Assembly: GCA_016722065.1 (NCBI GenBank)
Contig: JADKGX010000001.1
Span: 1,550,001 to 1,614,000, forward strand
Source: Planctomycetota bacterium
Lineage (GTDB): Bacteria; Planctomycetota; UBA8742; UBA2392
Direction: 5' to 3'
Length of the DNA stretch: 64,000 nt
Made by a program: the position numbers and the translations under genes. The notes below the pieces were generated by a model, which was given only the letters and a program-made list of their open reading frames with translations, had not been told where the DNA came from and did no database searches. The stretch's first letter is position 1. Each line of letters opens with the position of its first letter. This document shows positions 53,135 to 61,186 of this stretch, piece by piece.

Positions 53135-54631
53135 ATGCCAACGCCCGACCCGATGGTGGACCTCAAGCTGCTGGTGCAGTCGCGCCACCCGCTGATCACG
53201 ATTGAAACCGTCGAGGAAGGCCGCGCCCTGGATCTCGTCAAGCGGCTGTGCAACGACCTGGATGTGGCCCAATTCCTGTGGCGCGCCACCGAAGGCATTC
53301 GCCGGGTGCGACCCTTTGATTCAAGGACCGCCGAGGGCACCTTTGCCGCCCGCGAAGCCCTGGCCTATGTCATCAACAGCATTTACCCCGGCGTGTATGT
53401 GTTTCTGGACCTGTTGCCGCACCTGGGCAACGCCCTGGACCAGCGGGCCCTGCGCGAGATTGTCGACCGCGCCGCGGGTCTCAAGCAAACCCTGGTTCTG
53501 ATTGAGCAGAAGGTCGAGCTGCAACCGGCCCTTGAGCGCGTGGCCGTGCCCTTTGAACTCAGCTTTCCCAACGAGGAAGAAATCCGCGCCATTGTCATCG
53601 AGACCGCCAAGGAAGCACGCCAGAGCGTGCAGATGGAAATCGATATCAAGCGCGGCGAACTGGCCGACTTCATTCGCAACCTGCGCGGCTTGACTGAGGG
53701 CGAAGTACGGCGGGCAGTCTGGCGCGCGATTCTGGACGACAGCCGGCTGGACGCCAAAGACGTAAGTAGCGTGCTGAAGGTGAAGCAGGAAATGATCCAC
53801 GAGCTGGGTGTGCTGGAATACATCCAGCCCGATGCCAGCCTTGCCGACATCGGCGGTCTGGACAACCTCAAGTCGTGGCTGGGCAAGCGCAACGCCGCAC
53901 TCAGCGACCAAGCCAGAGACTTCGGATTGACGCCGCCGCGCGGCATTCTGCTGCTGGGCGTGCAGGGCGCGGGCAAATCGATGGCCGCAAAAGCCGTGGC
54001 AGCAGGCTGGAACCTGCCACTGCTGAAGCTCGAACCCGGCCAGTTATATGACAAGTATGTGGGCCAGACCGAAAAGCAGCTTCGTCGCGCCCTGCGCACT
54101 GCCGAAGCGCTGGCCCCCGTCGTGCTGTGGATTGACGAAATTGAAAAGGCCTTTGCCAGCGCCGCGGCCCAAAGCACAGACGGCGGCCTCAGCCAGCGCA
54201 TGTTTGGCAGCCTGCTGGGCTGGATGCAGGACCACAAGTTTCCGATTTTTGTCGTCGCCACGGCCAACGACATTGCAGCCCTGCCGCCCGAGTTGATGCG
54301 CAAAGGCCGGTTTGACGAGATCTTCTTTGTCGATCTGCCCAACGCCGCGGCGCGACTGCGAATCTTTGAGGTTCACCTGGCGCGTCGCAAGCGCGACCCG
54401 GCAAGTTTCGACCTGCAAAAGCTGGCAGCGGGCAGCCAGGGTTTCAGTGGTGCAGAAATCGAACAAGCCATTCTGGCCGCCATGTACACGGCGTTTCACA
54501 ACAACTGCGAGCTGGATACTGCGACCCTGCTGGCCGAGCTTGCCCAAACCAGGCCCTTGAGCACCACGATGGCAGAAAAGATCGACGCCCTGCGAAGCTG
54601 GGCCGCCACGCGCTGCGTCAACGCCGGCTAG
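53135..54631 (+). CDS. Ycf46-like AAA ATPase
   Basis: 498 residues. An N-terminal region (residues 1-~230) precedes an AAA domain with Walker A GVQGAGKS (K281), Walker B VLWIDEIEK (D334, E335), sensor-1 VVATAND and arginine finger region MRKGRFDEIFFVDLP. The whole architecture, including the opening KLLVQSRHPLITIET, matches cyanobacterial Ycf46, a chaperone-like AAA protein linked to inorganic carbon use; in other bacteria the role is open. It shares a CTAG with the convergent next gene, so the two stop codons overlap. Confidence 0.85.
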   Translation: MPTPDPMVDLKLLVQSRHPLITIETVEEGRALDLVKRLCNDLDVAQFLWRATEGIRRVRPFDSRTAEGTFAAREALAYVINSIYPGVYVFLDLLPHLGNALDQRALREIVDRAAGLKQTLVLIEQKVELQPALERVAVPFELSFPNEEEIRAIVIETAKEARQSVQMEIDIKRGELADFIRNLRGLTEGEVRRAVWRAILDDSRLDAKDVSSVLKVKQEMIHELGVLEYIQPDASLADIGGLDNLKSWLGKRNAALSDQARDFGLTPPRGILLLGVQGAGKSMAAKAVAAGWNLPLLKLEPGQLYDKYVGQTEKQLRRALRTAEALAPVVLWIDEIEKAFASAAAQSTDGGLSQRMFGSLLGWMQDHKFPIFVVATANDIAALPPELMRKGRFDEIFFVDLPNAAARLRIFEVHLARRKRDPASFDLQKLAAGSQGFSGAEIEQAILAAMYTAFHNNCELDTATLLAELAQTRPLSTTMAEKIDALRSWAATRCVNAG

Positions 54632-55521
54632 ACCACCACCTTTTTGCGTTCCGTTGCAAACCAGTCCTTGAGCCCCTGGTCTGAAAACCCGGCGGCCAGT
54701 TCGTCGGCCCGCCCAAGCGACCTGGCGTAGCCGCCTTTGTCGCCCAGCAACAGCGAGGCCTTGGCAGCGGCCAGGTTCAAGAACGCTTCGTCCACCACTT
54801 CTTCGCCATTGTCGGCAATCACCTGCAGGCCGCGCGCGGCGTGGGCCCGGGCTTCTTGCCCCTGCCCCAGCTTGTTGTTCACCAGCGCCAGCAGGTATTC
54901 GGCCCGTTCTTCGTTCTCCCAGTTACCGGCCTTGAGCCAGAACTCGCGTGCGGCCTCGGCCGCGGCCAGCATCAAGGCCGATTGTTCCGGTGTCAGGCTG
55001 GCAAGCTCCAGCAGGTTGCTGGCCAGGTTGTTGCTGGTGACAGCAATGGCGCGATCGCAGGCCAGTTTTTCGTCCTGGGCACGGGCCAGGTTCAGCGCGG
55101 CAACGTACAGGCGCGAGCCTTGCTCCAGTTGCCCGGCGTCTACCAGTTCACTGGCAATCAAGATGCGCGTGCGCACCATGGCGGCCACCGGCTCGGCGTC
55201 GGTCAGTTCCACGGCGCGGCATTCGCTGGCCAGCGCCGCGGCCTGGTCGCCCGCCAGGAACTGCGCAATCGCCAGGCTGCCAAACGCCGGCGAGGCCGCA
55301 TGGCTGTCATCCAGCCCGCCGACAACCGCTTCGGCCAGTTTGCGCGCGCGCGGCCAGTCTTTGAGGTGAAAACCGATCGTGTGGTTGGCCAGCGCCAGAA
55401 AGGCCACGGCTTTGGGCCCGTCATTGGCCAGGGCGAAGTGCTGCTCAAGGTCAGCGGCCAATGCGGCGCTTTGCTTGTCGTGGCGCGGCCAGCCGTCGTT
55501 GATCAGGTCATTCAGGTCCAT
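54628..55521 (-). CDS. TPR-like helical protein, 297 aa
   Basis: Soluble, Ala/Leu-rich helical repeat protein; TPR-like pairs are visible throughout (AFGSLAIAQFLAGDQAAALASECRA, ASLLLGDKGGYARSLGRADELA). No signal peptide. The start at 55521 (MDLNDLINDGWPRHDKQ) is the ATG nearest the helical region. Convergent with the AAA gene (stop codons overlap at CTAG). Function unknown. Confidence 0.65.
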   Translation of the reverse strand: MDLNDLINDGWPRHDKQSAALAADLEQHFALANDGPKAVAFLALANHTIGFHLKDWPRARKLAEAVVGGLDDSHAASPAFGSLAIAQFLAGDQAAALASECRAVELTDAEPVAAMVRTRILIASELVDAGQLEQGSRLYVAALNLARAQDEKLACDRAIAVTSNNLASNLLELASLTPEQSALMLAAAEAAREFWLKAGNWENEERAEYLLALVNNKLGQGQEARAHAARGLQVIADNGEEVVDEAFLNLAAAKASLLLGDKGGYARSLGRADELAAGFSDQGLKDWFATERKKVVV

Positions 55522-55561
55522 GGGTTCTCCCGCCGCATTGTGCCAAGCGGGCAAGGTCAGG

Positions 55562-55712
55562 GGGAGGTTCAGAGGCAGGTTCAGGTTCGGGTTCGGGTTC
55601 AGGTTTGGGTTCAGGTTCAGCGTAGAAGTCTGCTGCTGTGCTTCATTCCTGACCCTGACCCTGACCCTGTCCCTGTCCCTGTCCCTGAACCCGTCCCTGA
55701 ACCTGCCCTGCT
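55562..55712. repeat. Inverted hexamer microsatellite tracts
   Basis: Plus-strand GGTTCA/GGTTCG-type hexamers (55562-55620) face a complementary-orientation tract of CCTGAC/CCTGTC hexamers (55648-55712). The second tract encodes the Gln-Gly repeat tail of the overlapping minus-strand membrane protein. Confidence 0.8.
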
Positions 55713-56647
55713 ACCAACCAGCCGCATAGCCCGCACAGGGCAAAACCAAACACCTGCAGCGGCGCGTGATAGTGCAGCATTTCTGAAATGCTCAAGGTCG
55801 GCACGCCGCGCAGAGTGCCCCAGGCAAAGATCATCGCCAGAGTAAGCGCCGTTCCCAGACACAGGTCTGAAACCACCAGCAGCACGCGCGAAACCATTGG
55901 CAAGCCCGACCCACGCCAGACGGCCAGGTAAAGCTGCATCCAGCCCAGCATGATCACGGCCACGGCAAAAAACCACGCGGCCGAAAACTCGACCCAGACC
56001 GGGCCGCCCTCGTGCGTAACCATGATGCCGCCGGCCACCATCATGTTGCCCGCCGCGCCACAGGCCGCCACCAGGGCCGGCACCAGCGCCGGGCGACGCG
56101 CGACAATGCGGCTGGCCACCACCTGCAGCACCAGCCCCGCAAACAACTGGTGCGCGGCCGTGAAAACCGCAAACTGAAACTGAAAGCCAAACACGTGCCA
56201 ATCGCCCGCCGCAGCCACAATCCAGGCGCCGTGAATCGCAAAGTACACCAGCCCGATATCCGCCAGTGCCCCGGCCCGGCGCCAGCCCTGGCGCAACAAG
56301 CGCACCGCGCCCGCCAAGGCACACAGCCCGGTCGTGGCCGCCCAGGGCCACGCCAGCCAATGCCCGCGAACCTCGGGCAGAAAGGCCGCTATCAACAGCA
56401 ACGCCGCAGGCAGCTGCAACCGGATCGCCCAATCCAGCATGGGTCCGTGGCCCTTGCCCCGGGCCAGTTGCAGCGCCAGCGGCACATGCACCAGCGCGCC
56501 CAGCCACACCAGCGCCAGTTCCAGCGATGGTTGAAACCACAGGCTGACCATGCCCCAGGCAAGCAGCCCAAGCCCCGCGCGCGCCCAGACCGCGGCAATC
56601 CGGGCGGCTGGTTGCGTGGGTGCCTGCGTTGTTGCTTTGGCGTCCAT
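55643..56647 (-). CDS. YndJ-like polytopic membrane protein
   Basis: 334 residues with about nine hydrophobic helices. H-rich motifs near helix ends (YFAIHGAW, FTAAHQLFAG, HYHAPLQVFGF) recall the YndJ-type family. The last ~18 residues (VQGRVQGQGQGQ...) are encoded by a hexamer tract and are probably a slippage product. Its ATG lies one base after the stop of the CPBP protease gene (TGACATG), so the genes are translationally coupled. Function unknown. Confidence 0.68.
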   Translation of the reverse strand: MDAKATTQAPTQPAARIAAVWARAGLGLLAWGMVSLWFQPSLELALVWLGALVHVPLALQLARGKGHGPMLDWAIRLQLPAALLLIAAFLPEVRGHWLAWPWAATTGLCALAGAVRLLRQGWRRAGALADIGLVYFAIHGAWIVAAAGDWHVFGFQFQFAVFTAAHQLFAGLVLQVVASRIVARRPALVPALVAACGAAGNMMVAGGIMVTHEGGPVWVEFSAAWFFAVAVIMLGWMQLYLAVWRGSGLPMVSRVLLVVSDLCLGTALTLAMIFAWGTLRGVPTLSISEMLHYHAPLQVFGFALCGLCGWLVAGQVQGRVQGQGQGQGQGQGQE

Positions 56648-56648
56648 G

Positions 56649-57266
56649 TCAGGCCAGGGGGGCAATCCACATCACCATGGCGTCCCACAGCAGGTGAGAA
56701 GCCAGCGAACACCACAAACTTTGCGTGCGCCAGATAATGAAGCTCCAGCAGCCCCCGAACACAAAGGCGGCCAGAATCAGCAGCGGCGGGCCCCAGGGCA
56801 GGTGCATGGCGGCAAAACCGGCCGCGCCCGCCAGCACACCCCAGTGCTTCCATTTCTCGACCAGCGGCAAGGTCACGGCCACGCGCCAGACAATTTCTTC
56901 GCCCACAATCACGAACAAGATCAACAGCCACATCACCAGGCTGCCGTCGTCGCGCATCCAGCCATAAAACTCGTGCGATTGCGCCGCGAACTCCGGAAAT
57001 ACCCGCCGGATCAAGCCAAAACCGACCCAGGCAAAGCAATACAGCACCAGCGCAAGCGCCAGGCCCAAACCGGCCATACGCGGCAAATCGCGCAGCAGCT
57101 TCTTCCAGTCAAGCTTGACCGCCAGCAGGCATGCCGGCGTGGCAACGGCATAAAAAACCGCCATGCGCGCAAACACGCCATCGACGACATGCAGCAGCCC
57201 GTACATCAGGGGTAGGGAAAGCGCAGCGATGGCGATGGCGGCCTTGACGTTGCGGCTTTGGGTCAA
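56649..57266 (-). CDS. CPBP-family intramembrane glutamic protease
   Basis: 205 residues. The three CPBP (Rce1-like, Abi) motifs are intact: E123E124xxxR128, H155 in AMHLPWG, and H191LLWD195. About seven helices are visible. Members cut or process membrane-associated peptides, including CAAX proteins, bacteriocins and (in myxosortases) Cys-containing C-terminal sorting signals. The start is taken as TTG at 57266, with GGAG 8 bases upstream and overlapping the preceding stop (TTGA); longer frames up to 57806 are antisense-like and unlikely. Part of the minus-strand membrane-protein operon. Confidence 0.8.
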   Translation of the reverse strand: MTQSRNVKAAIAIAALSLPLMYGLLHVVDGVFARMAVFYAVATPACLLAVKLDWKKLLRDLPRMAGLGLALALVLYCFAWVGFGLIRRVFPEFAAQSHEFYGWMRDDGSLVMWLLILFVIVGEEIVWRVAVTLPLVEKWKHWGVLAGAAGFAAMHLPWGPPLLILAAFVFGGCWSFIIWRTQSLWCSLASHLLWDAMVMWIAPLA

Positions 57267-57691
57267 GCGAAGGCTCCAAGGTTGCAGCACAGTGCCAGCC
57301 AATAGGCCAGCGCAATGCCGACAAACCCGGACATTAACATCGCCCGGCAATACCACCTGCCGACAAACCCCGGGGCCTCCCTCCAGCGATAGTAAAACAA
57401 CTGCAACATCACACGTGCCGTCCAGAAGGCGGCAAGAAACGCTGCCACCAGCAGCGCCAGGGTCGAGTGGTCCAGCAGCAGGCCCGGCCCCAGCAGGGTC
57501 AGCAGCCCGAACAGAAAGTTCATGCAGGTAACGTAGCCGAACAAGCCCTTGAACAAGCGTGCGTTCAAGGGGCGAATCCGCGCGAAATCCTCCCGCCAGG
57601 CCAGCTCGCGCATGGCCACTCGGTGCAACAGCGCCAGCGCGATCTGTCCGCCGCCGGCAATCCGCAGCCCCCAAAGTGTCAGGTCGTCCAT
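57263..57691 (-). CDS. Hypothetical four-helix membrane protein, 142 aa
   Basis: Four hydrophobic helices with a conserved-looking first turn (WGLRIAGGGQIALALLHRVAMREL). No family recognised. Overlaps the CPBP protease start by 4 bases (TTGA), so their translation is coupled. A 154-base gap separates it from the upstream gene. Confidence 0.65.
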   Translation of the reverse strand: MDDLTLWGLRIAGGGQIALALLHRVAMRELAWREDFARIRPLNARLFKGLFGYVTCMNFLFGLLTLLGPGLLLDHSTLALLVAAFLAAFWTARVMLQLFYYRWREAPGFVGRWYCRAMLMSGFVGIALAYWLALCCNLGAFA

Positions 57692-57845
57692 AGCACAACT
57701 CCGGTCGATTCGACGAACACTGAGGAATGGCGGTCTCGCAGATCGAGACCGCCATCCTGCGCAGGCCCAGGGGGCAAAGGGCCTGCGCGACGTGGGTTGT
57801 CAGCAACCTGGCTTAGGCGAATTCGCCGATGGGTTCTCATGAAGG

Positions 57846-58493
57846 TCATGGCGCCCTCCAGCCATGGGTCAGCCAGTAGCGGGTCATGGCCCTGCGGCGC
57901 TGGCGTTGCACGATCGGCTCTGCCACCCGACCCATGCCAACGACCCCGATCACGGCCCCCGGAACGGATATCAAGGCCAGAAACACGCCAGCCGCGGCGC
58001 CCCAGAGAACATTCGACGCCAGGTTGTCGGCCTTTGGTGAACTGCCAATCGCCACCAGGTATGCCGGCGTTGCCACGACCCAAAGCGCCAGCCCTTGAAA
58101 AACCAAATCCAGCGTTCGCCAACGCCAGGACGACCCAAACCTCGCAAAGCCAAGCGAAAACAAGGCCGCCACAGGGGCAACAGAAGCGGCGGGCAATGCA
58201 AGGGCGAGCAGAAACAAGACAACCCCCGGCAGGTCGCGCAGAACTGGCATGGCCAACCACACCATGGTTGCGGCCAGGCCGGTCTGCCCTGGGAGTATCA
58301 ACAGGCAAAGCAGTCGCCACCATCCGGACACCCGTTCCGTAGCGGGCAGCGCCAACCTGTACCCATACAGCGGCGACGAACCGGCTGCAGCAGCGGTCAT
58401 GGGCAAGGTGATGGGGGCAAGTGGCACCGGCAGGAATTCGCCGGAGTCTGCTGGTTGGCGGGTGTCTTTCTTGCGTAGGAGGGCGGTCTGCAT
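57846..58493 (-). CDS. Hypothetical membrane protein, 215 aa, target of GbsR-type operator
   Basis: Polytopic protein with about six helices (LLCLLILPGQTGLAATMVWLA, VLFLLALALPAASVAPVAALF, NVLWGAAAGVFLALISVPGAVIG). Family not recognised. The start at 58493 has GAGG 6 bases upstream; an ATG at 58505 is possible. A palindrome matching that upstream of the regulator lies 30 bases before it, so repression by the regulator is likely. Confidence 0.65.
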   Translation of the reverse strand: MQTALLRKKDTRQPADSGEFLPVPLAPITLPMTAAAAGSSPLYGYRLALPATERVSGWWRLLCLLILPGQTGLAATMVWLAMPVLRDLPGVVLFLLALALPAASVAPVAALFSLGFARFGSSWRWRTLDLVFQGLALWVVATPAYLVAIGSSPKADNLASNVLWGAAAGVFLALISVPGAVIGVVGMGRVAEPIVQRQRRRAMTRYWLTHGWRAP

Positions 58494-58523
58494 GGGACAC
58501 CTCATGTCTGGTGTATCAATAAC

Positions 58524-58539
58524 GTCAGGAAATACTGAC
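58524..58539 (-). promoter_or_regulatory. Operator-like palindrome 2
   Basis: GTCAGGAAATACTGAC, an imperfect palindrome between the regulator stop (58557) and the next gene's start (58493). It shares GTCAG..A.AT.CTGAC-type arms with 59124-59139. Confidence 0.65.
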
Positions 58540-58556
58540 GGCACTCCGCAAAAAAA

Positions 58557-59117
58557 TCATTTTCCGCGCGGCAGCAGCCGCGCCATACCGCGGAAGAACT
58601 TGCCCATGCGGCCGTGGCCCAGGCCTAAAAACGCATCGATCAAATCGACAAACTCGTGGGCAAAACTGTCAAAGCGCTGCATGCGCGCATGCAGGTCGGC
58701 CAGTTCCTTCTTTTCGGGGCCCTTGGCGGCGCGGGCAAAGCCCTCCGCAAAGCCGGCCGCGGCGTGCAGGCGTTCCATGACAGGCACAACTTCGCGGCGG
58801 CGGCGCTCGCGGATCGTTGTGTGAAACCAGGTCCATGGGTCCTGTTCGGCCTCGAAGTACTGCTTGCGGTCGCCGGGCTTGTGCACGCGCGAGACCACGC
58901 CCCAGCCCATCAGGTCGCGAATGCTGGTACTGGTGTTGCCGTGGCTGATCTGAAGGCGGGCGCCCACGGTCTCAATATCGAGGGGTTCGCCGGCCAGGTA
59001 CAGCAGGGCCTGGACGCGACCGACGGATTTGTTGACGCCCCAAAGCGCGCTGATTTCGCCCCAGACTTCAATGAAGCGGTCCTCCACTTCACGGCGGGTA
59101 TCGGATTCTGTGCTCAT
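58557..59117 (-). CDS. GbsR/MarR-family transcriptional regulator
   Basis: 186-residue winged-helix DNA-binding protein. The GbsR/CtsR-like N-terminus WGEISALWGVNKSVGRVQALLYLAGEPLD, the recognition helix region ISHGNTSTSIRDLMGWGVV, and a basic C-terminal helical dimerisation part match the GbsR-MarR group that controls transport or osmolyte genes. The start at 59117 (MSTESDTRREVE) lies just 6 bases from a perfect palindrome, implying autoregulation. Seven T residues follow its stop codon. Confidence 0.85.
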   Translation of the reverse strand: MSTESDTRREVEDRFIEVWGEISALWGVNKSVGRVQALLYLAGEPLDIETVGARLQISHGNTSTSIRDLMGWGVVSRVHKPGDRKQYFEAEQDPWTWFHTTIRERRRREVVPVMERLHAAAGFAEGFARAAKGPEKKELADLHARMQRFDSFAHEFVDLIDAFLGLGHGRMGKFFRGMARLLPRGK

Positions 59118-59123
59118 CGTGCC

Positions 59124-59139
59124 GTCAGAATATTCTGAC
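59124..59139 (-). promoter_or_regulatory. Operator-like palindrome 1
   Basis: GTCAGAATATTCTGAC, a perfect 16-base palindrome, ends 6 bases before the regulator start codon. A bound dimer would block its own transcription or ribosome access. Confidence 0.7.
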
Positions 59140-59370
59140 ACAACTGGTGTGTCAAGTTCTGTGTGCGCTGAATTGTCGTCGCCAGACGCCAACCGGGGGC
59201 TTGCGCCCCCGGCTACTCTGGGGCGCCTTGGCGGGCGCAGCGGCTGCGGCCTCCGTGGTGGCAGTGCGTATCTACCGATCCGGTAGGGTGCGGCGCAAGG
59301 CGTGACGCTCGCGCACGCTGTTAGCACCTGGCACGGCCTTGGCGTGCTGGCGGCAATGCCGTCGCAGTTG

Positions 59371-59485
59371 ACCCGGCACTCGGCACTTGGCACTCGGCAC
59401 CCAGCACGCGGCACTCGGCACCCAGCACCCAGCACCCGGCACCCGGCACCCGGCAAGCGGCACTCGGCAAGCGGCACCAAGAACC
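59371..59485. repeat. Heptamer tandem repeat
   Basis: About 16 degenerate copies of GGCACTC/GGCACCC/AGCACCC. The 422-base gap 59118-59539 otherwise holds the operator near the regulator and no gene. Confidence 0.8.
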
Positions 59486-59539
59486 AGCCACTCGCCACGC
59501 CCGTGCGCGCCACTAACATGCCCCCGGGAGGGCACCCAC

Positions 59540-61093
59540 GTGGGCGAACACGACAACGACAGCGGACCCGTTGAAGGCAGCAAAACCAGCGTCACCACGC
59601 TGCCTTGCGGCCAGTGCGGCGCAGAACTCGAATTCAAGCCCGGGGCGCCGCAACTGAAATGCCAATACTGCGGCCACACCCAGGCCATCGAAATCAAGGA
59701 TGGCGCCGCCGTCATTGAGTACGACTTGACCGACGCCATCGCCCGCTACCTGGGCGCCGCGCCGCAAATGGCCACGGGCACCAAACGCAGCGTCAAATGC
59801 CAGGATTGTGGTGCCGATATCATCGTCGAGGCCGCAGCCCAGACCGCCCGCTGCGATTACTGCGGCGGCAAGCGCATCGTTGAGGAAGAACTGCCACCCG
59901 AAGTGCTGCGCCCCGAGGCGCTGCTGCCCTTTACCTTTGACAGCAAAACTGCCGAAGAACGGTTCCGCAAATGGCTGGCCGGCACTGGCTTCTGGGGCCG
60001 GTTGTTTGTGCGGCTGTTTCGGCCCGGGGCGCTGACTTCGCGCTCCAGCGTCAACGAGCTGCACGGCATTTACGTGCCCTACTGGACCTATGACAGCCAC
60101 AGCCAAAGCAACTGGACAGCCCAGGCCGGCTATTACTACTACGTCACGGAAACCTACCGCGACAGCCAGGGCAAATCACAGACACGCCAGGTGCGCAAGA
60201 TTCGCTGGGTCTGGAAAAGCGGCATGCGCCGCGACTTCTTTGACGACTGGCTGGTTTGTGCGTCGCGCCAATACTACGGCACCGAACTGCAGAAGTTGAT
60301 GAAGGAGATCGAACCCTTCCCGACCAAAGCCATGGTGCCCTACGACAGCAAGTACCTGGCCGGCTTTCGGGCCGAACGTTACAGCATTGACCTCAAGGCC
60401 GGGTGGGACATCGCCCTGGGCGGCATTCGGGCCGAACTCTACACGCGCTGCGGCAGAGACGTGCCCGGCGACACACACCGCTACCTGGAAGTACACAGCA
60501 GCTTCTGGGGCCAAAGCTTCAAGCATGTGCTGCTGCCCGTGTTTGTGATGTCCTATCGCTTCCAGGAAAAACCCTTCAGCGTGCTCGTCAATGGAAGCAC
60601 CGGCGAGGTACGCGGACGTGCCCCCGTAAGCGCGATCAAGATTGTGATCTTCTGCCTGGTGATTGCAGCGCTGATTGGCGGCACTGTGGCGCTGTTCATG
60701 ATTTTCGGCGGCAAGGGCTCACAGCCTGTCAACCAGCAGCACAGCGAACAGCCGGGCGCGTCAACATCGCCCTCAACGGCCGTTGGCACCACAGAGGAAA
60801 TGCCCGACCAATACTACTTTGGTGTGGAAGCCATCCGCGCCGGCAGCGTGGAAGGCTGGCAGGTGGCACTGGTGTTTGCCGGGGCCGACAAAGCCGAGAA
60901 AACCGCCAACTGGCAGGAGTTCCACAGCCAGAACCTGAAACCACGTGTGGAGGCTGAAATCAGCAGCCTTCTTACCCTGCGCCGCACCGACGACCTGCGC
61001 AAACTGCAGATCCAGTGTCAGGACGTCCTGGCCCAGAAGTTCAAACGAAATGGCAAGCCAATGATTGCGTCGGTCGAGCTGCTGAAAAAGTAG
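59540..61093 (+). CDS. Zinc-ribbon membrane protein (helicase-zinc-finger-like)
   Basis: 517 residues. Two tandem zinc-ribbon modules (LPCGQCGAEL...LKCQYCGHTQ and VKCQDCGADI...RCDYCGGKR) occupy residues ~15-115; then a conserved soluble region with YVPYWTYDSHSQSNWTAQAGYYYY; one membrane helix (VIFCLVIAALIGGTVALFMIF, ~residue 365-385); and a short extracytoplasmic tail. Sometimes annotated as a primosomal or helicase-like zinc-finger protein, but no helicase motif is present. The GTG at 59540 is chosen because GGGAGG lies 7 bases upstream. Confidence 0.72.
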   Translation: MGEHDNDSGPVEGSKTSVTTLPCGQCGAELEFKPGAPQLKCQYCGHTQAIEIKDGAAVIEYDLTDAIARYLGAAPQMATGTKRSVKCQDCGADIIVEAAAQTARCDYCGGKRIVEEELPPEVLRPEALLPFTFDSKTAEERFRKWLAGTGFWGRLFVRLFRPGALTSRSSVNELHGIYVPYWTYDSHSQSNWTAQAGYYYYVTETYRDSQGKSQTRQVRKIRWVWKSGMRRDFFDDWLVCASRQYYGTELQKLMKEIEPFPTKAMVPYDSKYLAGFRAERYSIDLKAGWDIALGGIRAELYTRCGRDVPGDTHRYLEVHSSFWGQSFKHVLLPVFVMSYRFQEKPFSVLVNGSTGEVRGRAPVSAIKIVIFCLVIAALIGGTVALFMIFGGKGSQPVNQQHSEQPGASTSPSTAVGTTEEMPDQYYFGVEAIRAGSVEGWQVALVFAGADKAEKTANWQEFHSQNLKPRVEAEISSLLTLRRTDDLRKLQIQCQDVLAQKFKRNGKPMIASVELLKK

Positions 61094-61186
61094 GCTTCGG
61101 GCGCCCATGGGCGGCCGGCCCCAACCACCCTTGCAGCCGGGGCTTGGCCCGCTAGTATCCGGCCCGAACACTTTGGGGTTTTGGGC

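Noticed and set aside
57267..57806. N-terminal extension of the CPBP protease
   Set aside because: It overlaps a well-formed four-helix membrane protein in another frame and has low-complexity Arg/Gly composition; TTG at 57266 has a good ribosome site.
59371..59485. Possible CRISPR array
   Set aside because: Units are 7 bases with no spacers; it is a simple tandem repeat.
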